Shown here: positions 8,065 through 17,824 of the stretch, in pieces
How positions within the stretch are numbered: position 1 is the stretch's first letter
Layout of the letters: the number at the start of each line of letters is the position of its first letter
Source of the DNA: Pseudomonadota bacterium
Lineage (GTDB): Bacteria > Pseudomonadota > Alphaproteobacteria > UBA9655
Reading direction: 5' to 3'
NCBI GenBank assembly: GCA_016185255.1
Contig: JACPNY010000010.1
Coordinates: 1-36,990 of the forward strand
Length of the DNA: 36,990 bases
Made by a program: the position numbers and the translations under genes
Notes under the pieces: model-generated
What the model saw: the letters and a program-made list of their open reading frames with translations, nothing else
Database searches by the model: none
Told to the model about the DNA's origin: nothing

Positions 8065-8833
8065 TATTATTGCTGTCGTGAATCAAAAGGGGGGGGTTGG
8101 TAAAACAACAACAACTTTAAATCTTGCAACGGCCCTTTCAGCCATTGGAAAAAAAAATCTCATTATTGATTTTGACCCTCAGGGAAATGCAACGACAGGC
8201 CTTGGAATCATTGAAAAAAAGACGATAGTGGGCAGTTATGAGGTTCTTGTTGGTAAAATAAATCCAGAAAGTGCTATTCAAAAAACCCCTATCCCCCACC
8301 TTTATCTGATGCCTGCAAGCCTCCATCTTTCGGGGGCAGAAGTAGAACTTGTTGCTATGCCATCACGTGAGAGGCGCCTTCTTGAGACTCTTGAAAAACT
8401 AACTTCATGTTTTGATTATATTTTTATTGACTGTCCTCCTTCCTTAGGACTTTTAACCTTGAATGCCCTTGTTGCTGCCAATAAGGTTCTTGTTCCCCTT
8501 CAATGTGAATTTTATGCTTTGGAAGGCTTGAGCCAACTTCTTTATACTATTGCCCAAGTGCGTAAAAACTTTAATCCTCACCTTGACCTCCAAGGAATTG
8601 TTCTGACCATGTTTGATAATCGAAGCAGCCTAAGCACTCAAGTTGCTCATGATGTCCGTCATCACTTAAAGGAGAAAGTCTATAAAACTCAGATTCCTCG
8701 AAATGTGCGTGTGGCTGAGGCTCCTTCTTTTGGAAAGCCCGCCGTTGTTTATGATTTGAAGTGCCAAGGATCTCAAGCGTATATTCAATTAGCAAAAGAA
8801 ATTTTATCTCAAGAAGGAGAGCTAGCCGCATGA
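8057..8833 (+). CDS. parA: Chromosome partitioning ATPase ParA
   Basis: Walker-type ATPase of 258 residues that forms ATP-dependent dimers on nucleoid DNA and pulls ParB-parS complexes apart. The deviant Walker A is KGGVGKTT at residues 11-18, with the second Lys-containing segment IIDFDPQGNATTGLG and the Walker B region FDYIFIDCPPSLGLLTLNAL. The short form without an N-terminal HTH is typical of chromosomal ParA/Soj. It overlaps the end of rsmG by 8 bp and its TGA overlaps the ATG of parB, implying coupled translation. The four parS sites within 2.4 kb supply its partner's binding sites. Confidence 0.98.
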   Translation: MTNIIAVVNQKGGVGKTTTTLNLATALSAIGKKNLIIDFDPQGNATTGLGIIEKKTIVGSYEVLVGKINPESAIQKTPIPHLYLMPASLHLSGAEVELVAMPSRERRLLETLEKLTSCFDYIFIDCPPSLGLLTLNALVAANKVLVPLQCEFYALEGLSQLLYTIAQVRKNFNPHLDLQGIVLTMFDNRSSLSTQVAHDVRHHLKEKVYKTQIPRNVRVAEAPSFGKPAVVYDLKCQGSQAYIQLAKEILSQEGELAA

Positions 8834-9726
8834 ATGAAATGAAAAAAAATGTTTTGGGGAGAGGACTTTCTTCTCTTTTGAACCCTGGTACAAATGAAGA
8901 CCATGAAGATATGATTATACGTTTACCTTTGGACTCTATTCAAAAAGGAGCTCTTCAGCCTCGGAAGCATTTTCCAGAAGAAGACTTGAAGGAGCTGGCG
9001 GTCTCTATTCAAGAAAGAGGAGTTTTGCAACCCATCTTAGTGCGTCTTATGTCCCTTGGGGATAAAAAATATGAGCTTATAGCTGGAGAACGACGCTGGA
9101 GAGCCGCAAAAATAGCGGGACTTGATGAAATCCCAGTCATTGTAAGGAGCTTTTCCGATGGGGAAGCTTTGGAAATCGGACTTTTAGAAAATATCCAACG
9201 TCAAGACTTAAACCCTATTGAAGAAGCAGAAGGGTACCATCGTTTAGCTGAAGAATTTGATCATACCCAAGATTCTCTTTCCCGTATTTTAGGAAAAAGC
9301 CGGAGCCATATCGCGAATACTTTAAGATTATTAACCTTACCTAAAACGGTTCAGGAACATTTAGTGACGGGAAAACTTTCCGCGGGTCACGGACGCTCTC
9401 TGATAGGCGTTGAAAATCCTGAGCATATTGCAGAGATGATTATCTCAAGGCGGCTGAGTGTTCGTCAGGCAGAAGCTCTTGCAAAACAAAAGGAAGACAA
9501 AGAAGAAAATATTTATTCAGTCAATTCATCTGATCCAGAAAAGGAAGTTTTGCAAAATCAATTGTCAGACCTGCTCGGGACTCCGGTTGAGCTTATTTTA
9601 AAGGGAGGGGGAGGAAAAATAGGTATTCCTTTTAAAAACCCGATAGAATTAGATACGCTTATAAAAAAATTTAATCAGTTAAATTCGAAAGAAGAAGACA
9701 ATGAACCCATGAGAATATGGAGTTAG
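8830..9726 (+). CDS. parB: Chromosome partitioning protein ParB
   Basis: CTP-dependent clamp protein of 298 residues that loads at parS and spreads along DNA. The N-terminal ParA-contact segment reads MKKNVLGRGLSSLL. The CTP-binding domain has GERRWRAAK and ENIQRQDLNPIEEA. The parS-binding HTH is SRILGKSRSHIANTLRLLTLP, followed by VTGKLSAGHGRSL. A dimerisation domain ends the protein. The frame is open further upstream from GTG 8761, but the ATG at 8830 overlaps the parA stop and has AAGGAG about 9 nt before it, so I use it. ParB and parS lie together here, as is usual near chromosome origins. Confidence 0.97.
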   Translation: MNEMKKNVLGRGLSSLLNPGTNEDHEDMIIRLPLDSIQKGALQPRKHFPEEDLKELAVSIQERGVLQPILVRLMSLGDKKYELIAGERRWRAAKIAGLDEIPVIVRSFSDGEALEIGLLENIQRQDLNPIEEAEGYHRLAEEFDHTQDSLSRILGKSRSHIANTLRLLTLPKTVQEHLVTGKLSAGHGRSLIGVENPEHIAEMIISRRLSVRQAEALAKQKEDKEENIYSVNSSDPEKEVLQNQLSDLLGTPVELILKGGGGKIGIPFKNPIELDTLIKKFNQLNSKEEDNEPMRIWS

Positions 9727-9732
9727 TTACCC

Positions 9733-10671
9733 TCAAATTGTTTCACGTGAAACAATTTTCTTCAAAAGACTTTGAGTAACCTGAGGAAGCATAAAGGCCG
9801 CATATTTAACCTTATGCTCAAGAAAAAGAAGAGTTTCTAAAACACTTTGGATTTCTTCACCTTTCCAACGAGAGAGTGCGGATTCAAATAGAGGATAGTC
9901 TTTAAAAAAAATAGGCGGTGTAACTTTTTGCCAGGGTATGGTTTTTGGACTATTTTTATAGGGGATAAGCTCAAAAAGAATCAGAAAAGAACGTGTGAGT
10001 GTTCTCAAAAAAGCAATAAGATCAGCTGACGTCAGACCAGAAAAAACCTCCGCCGTCTTTTTTGCATTCTTTAAAAGGAAAGCGTCTCGAAGAGGGGTAA
10101 AGTCCTCGACGGATGCCTGACTTTCCAAAAAAGAGCTATAGTGAGCTTCTGAAACTTCTCCAAAAAGCTTAATTTTCTGCAATGCACATAAAAGCCCCAT
10201 ATAATCGTTTTGGTAAGTTTTAAAAAGAAGCCCTTGGAATGACTCTGGGAGATTTATTTCGCCTACTATAAACTCAAATTCAGAGGTCGTTAAAGGAGAG
10301 GCATAAGCTGCGATAGCAAGAGACTGAGGGGAGCTCGTAAAATGAGTTACGAGCTTTGAGGTCGCACGGGCTTTTTCTGATGTAAAAATAAAGATACCCT
10401 CTGGGAGATGATCGAGATGATGGATAACTTTATCTGTGACATTGGGCACAAGGGTCATAGGCGACCCTGACTCTTCCTTAAAAAGAGAAAGCTGAGAAGT
10501 GGACGAGGTCAAAAGATCCGATTCTCCTTTAACATGTAAGGGAAGAGATAATGTTTTTTGCACAAAAGAAATGCTTCTTTCAAAAACTGTTGTGTCATTT
10601 CCAAAAATAAGAAAATGCTTAAATTTATGGAGAGGCGTTTGAAAGAGAGCCGGGAAATTAATTTTTGTCAT
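9733..10671 (-). CDS. holA: DNA polymerase III delta subunit HolA
   Basis: A 312-residue protein identified mainly from position and overall pattern: it follows leuS and lptE and abuts parB in reverse, as in many alphaproteobacteria. HolA opens the beta sliding clamp in the clamp-loader complex. The N-terminal segment KFKHFLIFGNDTTVFE corresponds to the start of the delta fold, and the middle has the helical pattern of the lid and collar domains. Sequence conservation in this family is low. The last residues, KKIVSRETI, are encoded by parS site 4. Its start overlaps lptE by 14 bp. Its stop is 6 bp from the parB stop. Confidence 0.82.
   Translation of the reverse strand: MTKINFPALFQTPLHKFKHFLIFGNDTTVFERSISFVQKTLSLPLHVKGESDLLTSSTSQLSLFKEESGSPMTLVPNVTDKVIHHLDHLPEGIFIFTSEKARATSKLVTHFTSSPQSLAIAAYASPLTTSEFEFIVGEINLPESFQGLLFKTYQNDYMGLLCALQKIKLFGEVSEAHYSSFLESQASVEDFTPLRDAFLLKNAKKTAEVFSGLTSADLIAFLRTLTRSFLILFELIPYKNSPKTIPWQKVTPPIFFKDYPLFESALSRWKGEEIQSVLETLLFLEHKVKYAAFMLPQVTQSLLKKIVSRETI
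9739..9754. promoter_or_regulatory. parS site 4
   Basis: Perfect 16-bp parS with the same flanks as site 1 (AAAT and ATTT; 9735-9758). It lies between the convergent parB and holA stops, and on the minus strand it encodes the VSRET near the end of HolA. It is centred 1981 bp after site 3. Confidence 0.96.
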
Positions 10672-11164
10672 GACTATCTAAATAAGCACTGACAAGGAGT
10701 TTTATTTTTTCAGCGAGAACACGAAGAGTTTCTTTCTTTGTATACTCCTCAGTGACAGAATCAGCATAATAATTTTGGCTCAATATTGCAAAAGAATTAA
10801 TAGCAACAGCAGAATGACAATAGACAATATTACAACAAGAGTCTCTTAAAAGTATAGCAGCAGTTAAAGTAACTTGCTTGCGATTTGCTGTTTCATCTCG
10901 CAGAATTCCTGTATCAAGGATCTCCTCGGTGAGCTTTATCTCAAGCGTATATTTCGGCTTTAGAGGAGCACCTGCAGGAATAAGAAGATCGATAAGGTGA
11001 TTTCTTAATATTTGCCCCTTTCGATCTGAAATCGTTGCTATTTTAAGAGGATAGGAGACAGAACAGTTTGGATCAGACGGTGTATAAAGAGGATGAAACC
11101 CGCATGCTGTCACGAGAAGACAGAGCAATACGGCTGAAATACTCTTACACGACAACATTCGCAA
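10658..11164 (-). CDS. lptE: LPS-assembly lipoprotein LptE
   Basis: A 168-residue lipoprotein. The N-terminus has a hydrophobic core and the lipobox LVTAC, followed by GFHPLYTP, the hallmark start of mature LptE. LptE plugs the LptD beta-barrel in the outer membrane and helps insert lipopolysaccharide. The rest reads as the small alpha/beta fold, including the [13 protein letters not shown] and [11 protein letters not shown] segments. It overlaps leuS by 20 bp and holA by 14 bp, so the three are probably translated from one message. Together with lptB at the window's left end it implies an LPS export system. Confidence 0.88.
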   Translation of the reverse strand: MRMLSCKSISAVLLCLLVTACGFHPLYTPSDPNCSVSYPLKIATISDRKGQILRNHLIDLLIPAGAPLKPKYTLEIKLTEEILDTGILRDETANRKQVTLTAAILLRDSCCNIVYCHSAVAINSFAILSQNYYADSVTEEYTKKETLRVLAEKIKLLVSAYLDSHDKN

Positions 11165-13676
11165 CCTTCCCAGGGATGTAAATAAATTTCTTAAGAGGCT
11201 TACCTTGGCTATAAGATCGCACTGAGGGCATTTCTAAAATAAGATCTTTAATGGCATCTTCGCTTAACTGAGAGGAAACTTCAAGAGTGCCCCGCGTTTT
11301 CCCATTAATTTGAATAGCAAGCGTAAGGTTATCCTCTGTTATCAAGGACGGATCTGCCTTTGGCCAAGGCTGGTTAAAAACAAAGGGCTCATGCCCCAGC
11401 TCTGCCCATAAGGCTTCCGCAAGATGAGGAAGAGCTGGGGCTGCAAGAAGAACAAGCGTGTGAAGCGCCTCGTGCAATGCCCAATTTTCAGAACTTTCAG
11501 AGGGAGTAAACTCTTCAAGAGTATTAGAGAACTCGCGCAGATGAGCTACATACCGGTTAAAATGAAATTTTTCAATATCTTGAGTAACGTGGTAAATTGT
11601 TTTATGGGTGAGTTTGCGGAGTTTTAAGGCATTTTCTGTGAAAACTTCCGGAGATCTTGCAACTTTTACATCAGATAAGTGAGCTGTTACAAGACGCCAC
11701 AGTTTGTTTAAATACCGCCAACTGCCTTCAATTCCCGCTTCTGTCCACTCAAAGTCGCGTTCAGGAGGGCTATCAGAAAGCATAAAAAGACGGGCCGTAT
11801 CGGCTCCATACTCTTCAACTATTTTTGCTGTTGGGACCACATTGCATTTGGATTTGCTCATTTTTTCAGAACGCCCTGCTTTTACAGGTGTGCCGTCTGA
11901 TAGTTTGACTAGCTTCCCTTCGCGCCGTTCTACCTCATGAGGGTAAAGCCAAGACCCGCTTTGATCTCGATAGGTTTCATGGCACACCATCCCTTGGGTG
12001 AGAAGATTCTTAAAGGGCTCAGAGAGAGACCAATAGCCGCATTTTCGCAAAGCTTTTGTAAAAAAACGCGCATAAAGAAGGTGAAGAATGGCGTGTTCAA
12101 TGCCTCCAATGTATTGATCCACCGGAAGCCAGAATTCGGCTTTATCAGGGTCTATGGGTTGCGACCCATGAGGGGAACAATAACGAGCAAAATACCACGA
12201 AGAATCAACAAATGTATCGAGGGTATCTGTTTCACGAAGAGCTGCTTCCCCGCAGTTTGGGCAATCTACATATTTCCATGTGGGGTGAGAATCCAAAGGA
12301 TTCCCAGGCTGATCAAAGCTTATGCTCTCTGGTAAGGCAACGGGTAATTGATGTTCAGGAACGGAAACAATCCCACAAAAAGGACAATGGATAATGGGAA
12401 TGGGGCATCCCCAATAGCGTTGGCGAGAGACGCCCCAATCACGTAGCTTGTAAGTTACTTTGTGAGTCCCCAATTTTTTTAGCTCAAGGCGTCGGATAAC
12501 TTCTTTTTTTGCGTCATTAATGGAGAGGCCATCAAGAAAATCTGAATTACAAAGAACTCCTTCTCCGTCATAAGGGAGCGGCTCCTCAGAAACTCCTTTC
12601 ACAACGGGCAAGATAGGAAGCTTGTACTTAACGGCAAAGTCAAAATCACGGGCATCATGGGCTGGACAGCCAAAAATAACTCCCGTTCCATACTCCATCA
12701 GAACAAAATTAGCTACATAAAGAGGGAGAGTCTTATTTTTCAAAAAAGGATGTTGAACAGTAAGGCCTGTGTTAAATCCTTTCTTCTCGGCGGTATCGAC
12801 TTCTTTTTGGCTCGTTCCTTGCGCTCTGCATTCAATGATAAATGTGTCAAGGGCAGGATTTTCTTTTGCCAGAGCTTCCACAAAAGGATGATCAGGAGAA
12901 ATTCCAAGGAATGAGGCACCGAAAAGAGTATCAGGACGGGTTGTAAAAACCTCTAAAATGTCTTTTTTTTCAACGAGCGGAAAAAGGACCAGTGCCCCTT
13001 CTGATCGTCCCACCCAGTTGATCTGCATCGTTTTAACTTGGTCTGGCCAATTCTCTAAAAGAGCAAGATCATCAAGCAAATCTTGGGCAAAATCCGTAAT
13101 TTTAAAGAACCATTGAGAAAGGCGCCGCCTTTCAATGGGAGCATTGGACCGCCATCCTTTCCCGTCAATAACTTGTTCATTTGCGAGCACTGTTCCTTCA
13201 ACAGGATCCCAATTCACAAAAGACTCTCTTCGATAAGCGATACCTTGCTTTAAGAAGTCTAAAAAGATTTTTTGTTCATGACGGTAATAGTCAGGGGAAC
13301 AGGTGAGAATTTCTCGGTCCCAGTCATAGGAAATGCCCAACGAATTAATTTCTTCTTTCATGAGCCGGACATTTTCAAGGGTCCATGTTTTTGGAGACGT
13401 TCCATGCTGAATGGCTGCATTTTCAGCAGGTAATCCAAAGGCATCCCAGCCCATGGGATGGAGGACGGCATATCCAGACGCATGCTTATAGCGGGCTATT
13501 ACATCTCCAATGGTGTAGTTGCGGGCATGACCCATATGAAGGCGCCCAGAGGGATAGGGAAGCATCTCTAAGACATAGTATTTAGGCAAGGTTTCCTTTG
13601 TTTTATAAAGGGAAGCCTCAGCCCATGCCTTTTGCCACTTTTCCTCATTTTCTCGAAAATTATACCGTGTGCTCAT
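11145..13676 (-). CDS. leuS: Leucyl-tRNA synthetase
   Basis: Class I synthetase of 843 residues, which charges tRNA-Leu. The HIGH motif is HMGH at residues 47-50 within [18 protein letters not shown]. The KMSKS motif is at 605-609 ([11 protein letters not shown]). The zinc-like segment HCPFCG and the tryptophan-rich WYFARYCSP block are typical. The editing domain (CP1) fills the middle, with [12 protein letters not shown] and the aspartate of [15 protein letters not shown] visible. The C-terminus ends [13 protein letters not shown] tRNA-Leu(UAA) is encoded at 27.0 kb. It follows the DUF3576 gene by 11 bp and leads into lptE and holA. Confidence 0.98.
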   Translation of the reverse strand: MSTRYNFRENEEKWQKAWAEASLYKTKETLPKYYVLEMLPYPSGRLHMGHARNYTIGDVIARYKHASGYAVLHPMGWDAFGLPAENAAIQHGTSPKTWTLENVRLMKEEINSLGISYDWDREILTCSPDYYRHEQKIFLDFLKQGIAYRRESFVNWDPVEGTVLANEQVIDGKGWRSNAPIERRRLSQWFFKITDFAQDLLDDLALLENWPDQVKTMQINWVGRSEGALVLFPLVEKKDILEVFTTRPDTLFGASFLGISPDHPFVEALAKENPALDTFIIECRAQGTSQKEVDTAEKKGFNTGLTVQHPFLKNKTLPLYVANFVLMEYGTGVIFGCPAHDARDFDFAVKYKLPILPVVKGVSEEPLPYDGEGVLCNSDFLDGLSINDAKKEVIRRLELKKLGTHKVTYKLRDWGVSRQRYWGCPIPIIHCPFCGIVSVPEHQLPVALPESISFDQPGNPLDSHPTWKYVDCPNCGEAALRETDTLDTFVDSSWYFARYCSPHGSQPIDPDKAEFWLPVDQYIGGIEHAILHLLYARFFTKALRKCGYWSLSEPFKNLLTQGMVCHETYRDQSGSWLYPHEVERREGKLVKLSDGTPVKAGRSEKMSKSKCNVVPTAKIVEEYGADTARLFMLSDSPPERDFEWTEAGIEGSWRYLNKLWRLVTAHLSDVKVARSPEVFTENALKLRKLTHKTIYHVTQDIEKFHFNRYVAHLREFSNTLEEFTPSESSENWALHEALHTLVLLAAPALPHLAEALWAELGHEPFVFNQPWPKADPSLITEDNLTLAIQINGKTRGTLEVSSQLSEDAIKDLILEMPSVRSYSQGKPLKKFIYIPGKVANVVV

Positions 13677-13687
13677 AAAAACCCTTA

Positions 13688-14197
13688 TTATTTTATAGCT
13701 GTTGAGCGGAAATGACGCGCGCGCGTTAGAATAGCATTTTCTAAATCGGTGATGGTTTGGGGATCAACGGGAAGATCCGTCCAATGGCCAGAAGCATCGC
13801 GGTCTTGACGGAAAACGCTGACCTTAAGACCATCAGAGCGAAGCTGGCGATCAAGAATGAAGATATTTATTTTAAGCCGTTCTTGAGGGCTTTGCGGTGG
13901 AGAATACCAATCCGTAATGATAACCCCTCCAAAGGGGTCCGCAGACGCGATGGGCATAAAGGAAACCGTATCAAGGCTGGCTCTCCACAAATAACTATTC
14001 ACACCAAGGCCCGTGTCTTCTTGACCGCGCTTTTTTGACCCCCCAAAGACAAGCGTCTCTTCTCCCAAAAGCTTTCCCATTCCATTGTTTTTGCGATCGA
14101 TTCTGGGTTCTGTTCTGGGTTCTTCATAAATGTAATCAGAAGAACAGGCACTCAACAAAGAGACTGAGATTAAAGTTAAGAAAAGATTGCGCTTCAT
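13688..14197 (-). CDS. DUF3576 lipoprotein
   Basis: A 169-residue protein with lipobox LLSAC after a short hydrophobic signal ([14 protein letters not shown]), so it is probably anchored to a membrane. The conserved block of DUF3576 is recognisable: [32 protein letters not shown] and [19 protein letters not shown]. The family is common in alphaproteobacteria immediately before leuS and has no established function that I know. Its partners here, lptE and leuS, suggest an envelope role only by association. Confidence 0.88.
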   Translation of the reverse strand: MKRNLFLTLISVSLLSACSSDYIYEEPRTEPRIDRKNNGMGKLLGEETLVFGGSKKRGQEDTGLGVNSYLWRASLDTVSFMPIASADPFGGVIITDWYSPPQSPQERLKINIFILDRQLRSDGLKVSVFRQDRDASGHWTDLPVDPQTITDLENAILTRARHFRSTAIK

Positions 14198-14488
14198 GTC
14201 ACTACCACTCCACTCGTTAGTCGTCTTTTAACACACAATGAGATAAAAATTCTATTGAAATATAGTGTCTTTTTCGTTGGAACACTAAAAAAAATTAGAA
14301 AAGTTGTTGAAAATAATAATGAGACTATTGCGAACTGACAAGTCCCTCCCTCAATCAAATCCATGTTAAGGATGTTTCGTCCTTCACACTTAATTCTCGT
14401 CTTGTAAAATAAGCCCACTCTCCTCTTGTGATAAGGGGCATCTTGTTCTAGAAAAGACTCAAGCGCTTCAAGCTCAGGATAAAAAGAC

Positions 14489-15049
14489 ATGGCCATTTTA
14501 CCAGACACCTGGATTCGCACCTATGCTCGTCAAGGGATGATTGAGCCCTTTGTTGAACATCAAGAAAAACAGGGTGTTATTTCTTATGGATTATCCTCCT
14601 ATGGGTATGATGCGCGTGTTTCAGACGATTTTAAAATTTTTACGAATGTAGATAATGCCATCGTTGACCCAAAGGATTTTTCTGCAGCAGGATTTGTGGA
14701 TCGAAAAGGAGGGGTTTGTATCATTCCCCCCAATAGCTTTGTATTAGCACGAACAGTGGAGTATTTTCGTATCCCCCGTGATGTGCTTGTGATATGCCTT
14801 GGAAAATCCACCTATGCGCGCTGTGGCATTATTGTGAACGTAACTCCTCTTGAACCCGAATGGGAGGGGCATGTGACCTTAGAGTTTTCAAATACAACGC
14901 CGCTTCCAGCGAAAATTTATGCCAATGAAGGGGCATGCCAATTCCTTTTTTTGAAGGGTGAGGACACATGTGAAGTGTCCTATCGAGATCGTCAGGGAAA
15001 ATACATGGGGCAAAGAGGAGTAACTTTGCCAAAGGTAATGGAAAGATAA
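14489..15049 (+). CDS. dcd: dCTP deaminase
   Basis: A 186-residue enzyme that converts dCTP to dUTP and ammonia, a source of dUMP for thymidylate synthesis. Typical blocks are [14 protein letters not shown], the [25 protein letters not shown] region, and [19 protein letters not shown], which contains the catalytic glutamate of the family. The ATG at 14489 gives the expected N-terminus ([13 protein letters not shown]). Its TAA overlaps the ATG of murA by one base, implying coupling. The 291 bp upstream separate it from the divergent DUF3576 gene. Confidence 0.97.
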   Translation: MAILPDTWIRTYARQGMIEPFVEHQEKQGVISYGLSSYGYDARVSDDFKIFTNVDNAIVDPKDFSAAGFVDRKGGVCIIPPNSFVLARTVEYFRIPRDVLVICLGKSTYARCGIIVNVTPLEPEWEGHVTLEFSNTTPLPAKIYANEGACQFLFLKGEDTCEVSYRDRQGKYMGQRGVTLPKVMER

Positions 15050-16317
15050 TGGATAAAATTAGAATAAGAGGGGGAGCTCCCCTTTCCGGTAACATCACAA
15101 TTAGTGGGGCAAAAAACGCAGCTCTTCCCTTAATGGCGGCCTGTCTTTTGACCGATAAACCTCTTCATCTGGTCAATGTCCCTGATCTTTCTGATGTGAC
15201 GAGTATGGCAGAGCTTTTGACTCAACTGGGGGGGGAGGTTGATTTTAAAAAGGCAGCTGAGTCTCATCGCATGACCTTGTGCGCGAAAGACCTTTCCAGC
15301 ACGACAGCTCCTTATGATCTAGTGCGAAAAATGCGTGCGTCCGTCCTTGTTCTGGGGCCTCTTGTGGCACGTGCGGGAGAAGCCAACGTTTCTCTTCCAG
15401 GAGGGTGTGCCATTGGAACTCGCCCTATCGATCTTCACCTCAAAGGACTTGAAGCTCTAGGGGCAGAAATTGCCCTTGATGGGGGCTATATCCACGCAAA
15501 AGCGCCGCAAGGCCTTAAGGGTGCCACTTTTACCTTCCCCATTATTTCTGTGACGGGAACAGAGAATCTTTTGATGGCAGCGACTCTTGCAAAAGGGGAG
15601 ACACGGCTCATAAATGCGGCGCGTGAGCCGGAGGTGGGGGATCTTGCCCATTGTTTAAACGGGATGGGCGCAAAGATTTCTGGGATTGGCACAGATACGC
15701 TTATAATTGAGGGTGTGAATCGTTTAGAAGGGACCACCCATCATGTTATTGCGGATCGCATTGAGGCTGGAACCTATGCCATGGCAGCCGCTTTAACAAA
15801 TGGATCCGTCCGTCTCAAGGGCGCGCATCTTGCCCTTATTCCCACCGTTGCGGCTCTGTTGCAACAAGCAGGCGTTGAGCTGGAAGAAAATGATGACTCT
15901 GTTTTAGTGAAGGGTCCCTCTGACCGCCTCCAAGGGGTGGATATGATGACGGAACCTTTCCCAGGCTTTGCCACAGACCTTCAAGCTCAATGGATGGCTC
16001 TGATGAGCTTAACGGAAGGGGCTGCGATGATTACAGAAACTATTTGGGAAAATCGCTTTATGCATGTGCCCGAGCTGTGTCGTATGGGAGCGAATATTAC
16101 GGTTCATGGATCTTCCGCTCTTGTGCGTGGTGTTCAACAACTGAAAGGAGCTCCTGTTATGGCTACTGATTTAAGAGCTTCCGTTTCGTTGGTTTTAGCG
16201 GGACTTGTGGCGACAGGAGACACTCTTATTAACAGAGTTTATCACTTAGATCGGGGATATGAGCGAGTTGAAGAAAAATTACGGGCCTGTGGGGCTGACA
16301 TTGAGCGTGTGAGATAA
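15049..16317 (+). CDS. murA: UDP-N-acetylglucosamine 1-carboxyvinyltransferase MurA
   Basis: First committed step of peptidoglycan synthesis: enolpyruvyl transfer from PEP to UDP-GlcNAc. The 422 residues match the family. The N-terminus has [13 protein letters not shown], including the substrate-contact Lys22-Asn23. The mobile catalytic loop is [15 protein letters not shown] with Cys120, the residue that fosfomycin alkylates in Cys-type MurA. The segments [14 protein letters not shown] and [13 protein letters not shown] are conserved, and [21 protein letters not shown] closes the fold. It shares TAATG with dcd. A cell wall is therefore being made. Confidence 0.98.
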   Translation: MDKIRIRGGAPLSGNITISGAKNAALPLMAACLLTDKPLHLVNVPDLSDVTSMAELLTQLGGEVDFKKAAESHRMTLCAKDLSSTTAPYDLVRKMRASVLVLGPLVARAGEANVSLPGGCAIGTRPIDLHLKGLEALGAEIALDGGYIHAKAPQGLKGATFTFPIISVTGTENLLMAATLAKGETRLINAAREPEVGDLAHCLNGMGAKISGIGTDTLIIEGVNRLEGTTHHVIADRIEAGTYAMAAALTNGSVRLKGAHLALIPTVAALLQQAGVELEENDDSVLVKGPSDRLQGVDMMTEPFPGFATDLQAQWMALMSLTEGAAMITETIWENRFMHVPELCRMGANITVHGSSALVRGVQQLKGAPVMATDLRASVSLVLAGLVATGDTLINRVYHLDRGYERVEEKLRACGADIERVR

Positions 16318-16354
16318 TATATAAGAGAGAGACAAAAACTCGAGGTAGAAAAAG

Positions 16355-16798
16355 ATGACCACCTATACGCCTTTACGTATGATTGCCCAAGATGGAGATG
16401 ACCTCCATGTAATCGCAGCCTGTCTTCAAGATGCCCTTGTTCCCTTGTCAGGGCTAGAGTACGACAAGGAAGGGGGCCATTTTCATTTGGTTGCAAATCG
16501 TTTTTGCTGGGAATGTGAGTCCGATGATAAAGATAAAGGCATCTCTTGTTATACGCGTGTTCCGGCAGGCCTTGCCTTTCATCATGTAACAGAAGTTCAG
16601 AAAAAGGGTCTTGATCTTCACAATACAAGCGAACTCGTGAATCTCCTTACCATTCATAATGTGGAGAATGGCAACTGCATTCATCTGGTCTTTTCAGGTG
16701 GTTCAGAAATTAAACTAACAGTCGACAAGCTTTCCTGTCATCTGAAAGATATGGATGAGCCCTATCCCACACCCAACAAGCCAGAGCATGAAAAGTGA
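16355..16798 (+). CDS. DUF2948 family protein
   Basis: A 147-residue cytoplasmic protein without signal peptide. The pattern LRMIAQDGDDLHVIAACLQDALVP near the N-terminus, RFCWECES, RVPAGLAFHHVTEVQKKGLD, and the closing LSCHLKDMDEPYPTP match the DUF2948 family. In alphaproteobacteria it commonly follows murA, as here, 37 bp downstream with GAGG before the ATG. No biochemical function is established that I know of. Confidence 0.88.
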   Translation: MTTYTPLRMIAQDGDDLHVIAACLQDALVPLSGLEYDKEGGHFHLVANRFCWECESDDKDKGISCYTRVPAGLAFHHVTEVQKKGLDLHNTSELVNLLTIHNVENGNCIHLVFSGGSEIKLTVDKLSCHLKDMDEPYPTPNKPEHEK

Positions 16799-16901
16799 TC
16801 AGGCGCTAATCTTATTTATTTCAAAAACACGTTAATAATATGTTGCTGTTTTTATATTGATTCAGTATTTAATATTTTAGTGTTTTTTGGAGAGAGTTTA
16901 A

Positions 16902-17492
16902 ATGAAAATATCTTTTTTACGTTCTGGGGTGATTGTTTTTTTTCTAGGGTTTAATGTTCCATCGCCTGTTGTTGGGATGGAGTCTAAGGCACAAGGAGAG
17001 AGAGATGTAGATAGTCCCAAGGTAGTTCGCATCCTTATCGCTGAAGATGATTCAGTAACTCGTGGCATCTATGAACGCTTTTTTCTTAATTCGCACTATA
17101 AGCTTACCTTAGTTGAAGATGGGAGTAAGTTATGCGAGAGCTATGTTCCAGGAAAGTTTGATCTGATCATAACCGATGGGCAGATGCCTGTTATGAGTGG
17201 ATATGATGCCGTTAAGCAGCTTGTTAAAAAATATGAGAATAATCTGCCCCCTATTATTGCAGTGACGGCAGATACATCAGTTGAAGACAAAGAAAGATGG
17301 GGTAAAGGGGTAAAAAAACTTGTGTTTAAACCTTTTACAAAGCAATCTATATTTAAAGTGATAACCGATTTAATGAACAAATCGTCATCGAATGAGCCCA
17401 AGAGTTTCGTAGCTATGGACGAGCTCCGCGACACTTTGAATGATATTCAAAGGGGTCTTTCAGGCGAAGACAACAAAGAGACTCTTTGGTAA
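16902..17492 (+). CDS. Receiver-domain protein with an N-terminal signal peptide
   Basis: A 196-residue protein with a complete CheY-like receiver at about 42-165: acidic pair Asp49-Asp50 (AEDDS), phospho-acceptor Asp92 (IITDGQMPVMSGYD), Thr122 (AVTAD) and Lys143 (VFKPF). The unusual part is the front: MKISFLRSGVIVFFLGF and PSPVVGMES look like a signal peptide, and GGAGAG lies about 7 nt before this ATG. An in-frame ATG at codon 26 would give a cytosolic protein, but it lacks a ribosome site. The short tail (about 165-196) has no DNA-binding domain. Receivers normally work in the cytosol, so the location is unclear. The 3' end overlaps the convergent SnoaL-like remnant by 46 bp. Confidence 0.82.
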   Translation: MKISFLRSGVIVFFLGFNVPSPVVGMESKAQGERDVDSPKVVRILIAEDDSVTRGIYERFFLNSHYKLTLVEDGSKLCESYVPGKFDLIITDGQMPVMSGYDAVKQLVKKYENNLPPIIAVTADTSVEDKERWGKGVKKLVFKPFTKQSIFKVITDLMNKSSSNEPKSFVAMDELRDTLNDIQRGLSGEDNKETLW

Positions 17493-17824
17493 TATACCTC
17501 GTCAATTTCCTCTATTAAGCCCTTTATATTTGCGCGAAGGATTGCCATAACATCAAAGGAGCCAAAATTGATGGATGTCAAATGATAGCGGATAAGGCAT
17601 CGCTGCGGATCTTGGAAAGCAAGAGTTTCTTTGACGTCAATTGTCCATTTCCCTGCTTGTTGACGGACCTCAAAAAGTTGATTTTTTAAATCGTCTCGAG
17701 TTGTAACCAACAGGGATCCATTGGCAATTTTTCTGAAGGATTTGGCACATTCCGATAAAAGTTGCGGTTCGAGAGATATTCCCGGCAAATTTTTGCACCT
17801 GGGCGAGAAGATATTCCCGCTCAA
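17447..17824 (-). pseudogene. 5'-truncated SnoaL/NTF2-like gene fused out of frame to ntrX
   Basis: From about 17750 down to 17447 this frame reads like a SnoaL/NTF2-fold domain: FRKIANGSLLVTTRDDL, the RCLIRY strand, FDVMAILR, then LIEEIDEVYYQ. The first 25 residues of the open frame (from the ATG at 17822-17824) are only the antiphase reading of the ntrX HTH-coding DNA, so the native start and first part of this domain are missing. The most economical reading is a deletion that joined ntrX codon 438 to the inside of this gene. Whether any product is made is unknown. Its 3' end overlaps the receiver-protein gene tail to tail. Confidence 0.55.

Noticed and set aside
8363..8370. TCACGTGA core inside parA as a fifth parS
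   Set aside because: Only the 8-bp centre matches; the flanks do not fit the 16-bp site.
11937..12335. 132-codon plus-strand open frame opposite leuS
   Set aside because: Shadow of leuS; no family features or ribosome site.
14311..14335. Fur-box-like AATAATGAGACTATTG upstream of dcd
   Set aside because: Resembles a Fur site only in part and no iron gene is adjacent; too weak to list as a feature.
14194..14520. 108-codon minus-strand open frame between DUF3576 and dcd
   Set aside because: Overlaps the start of dcd and has no ribosome site or family pattern.
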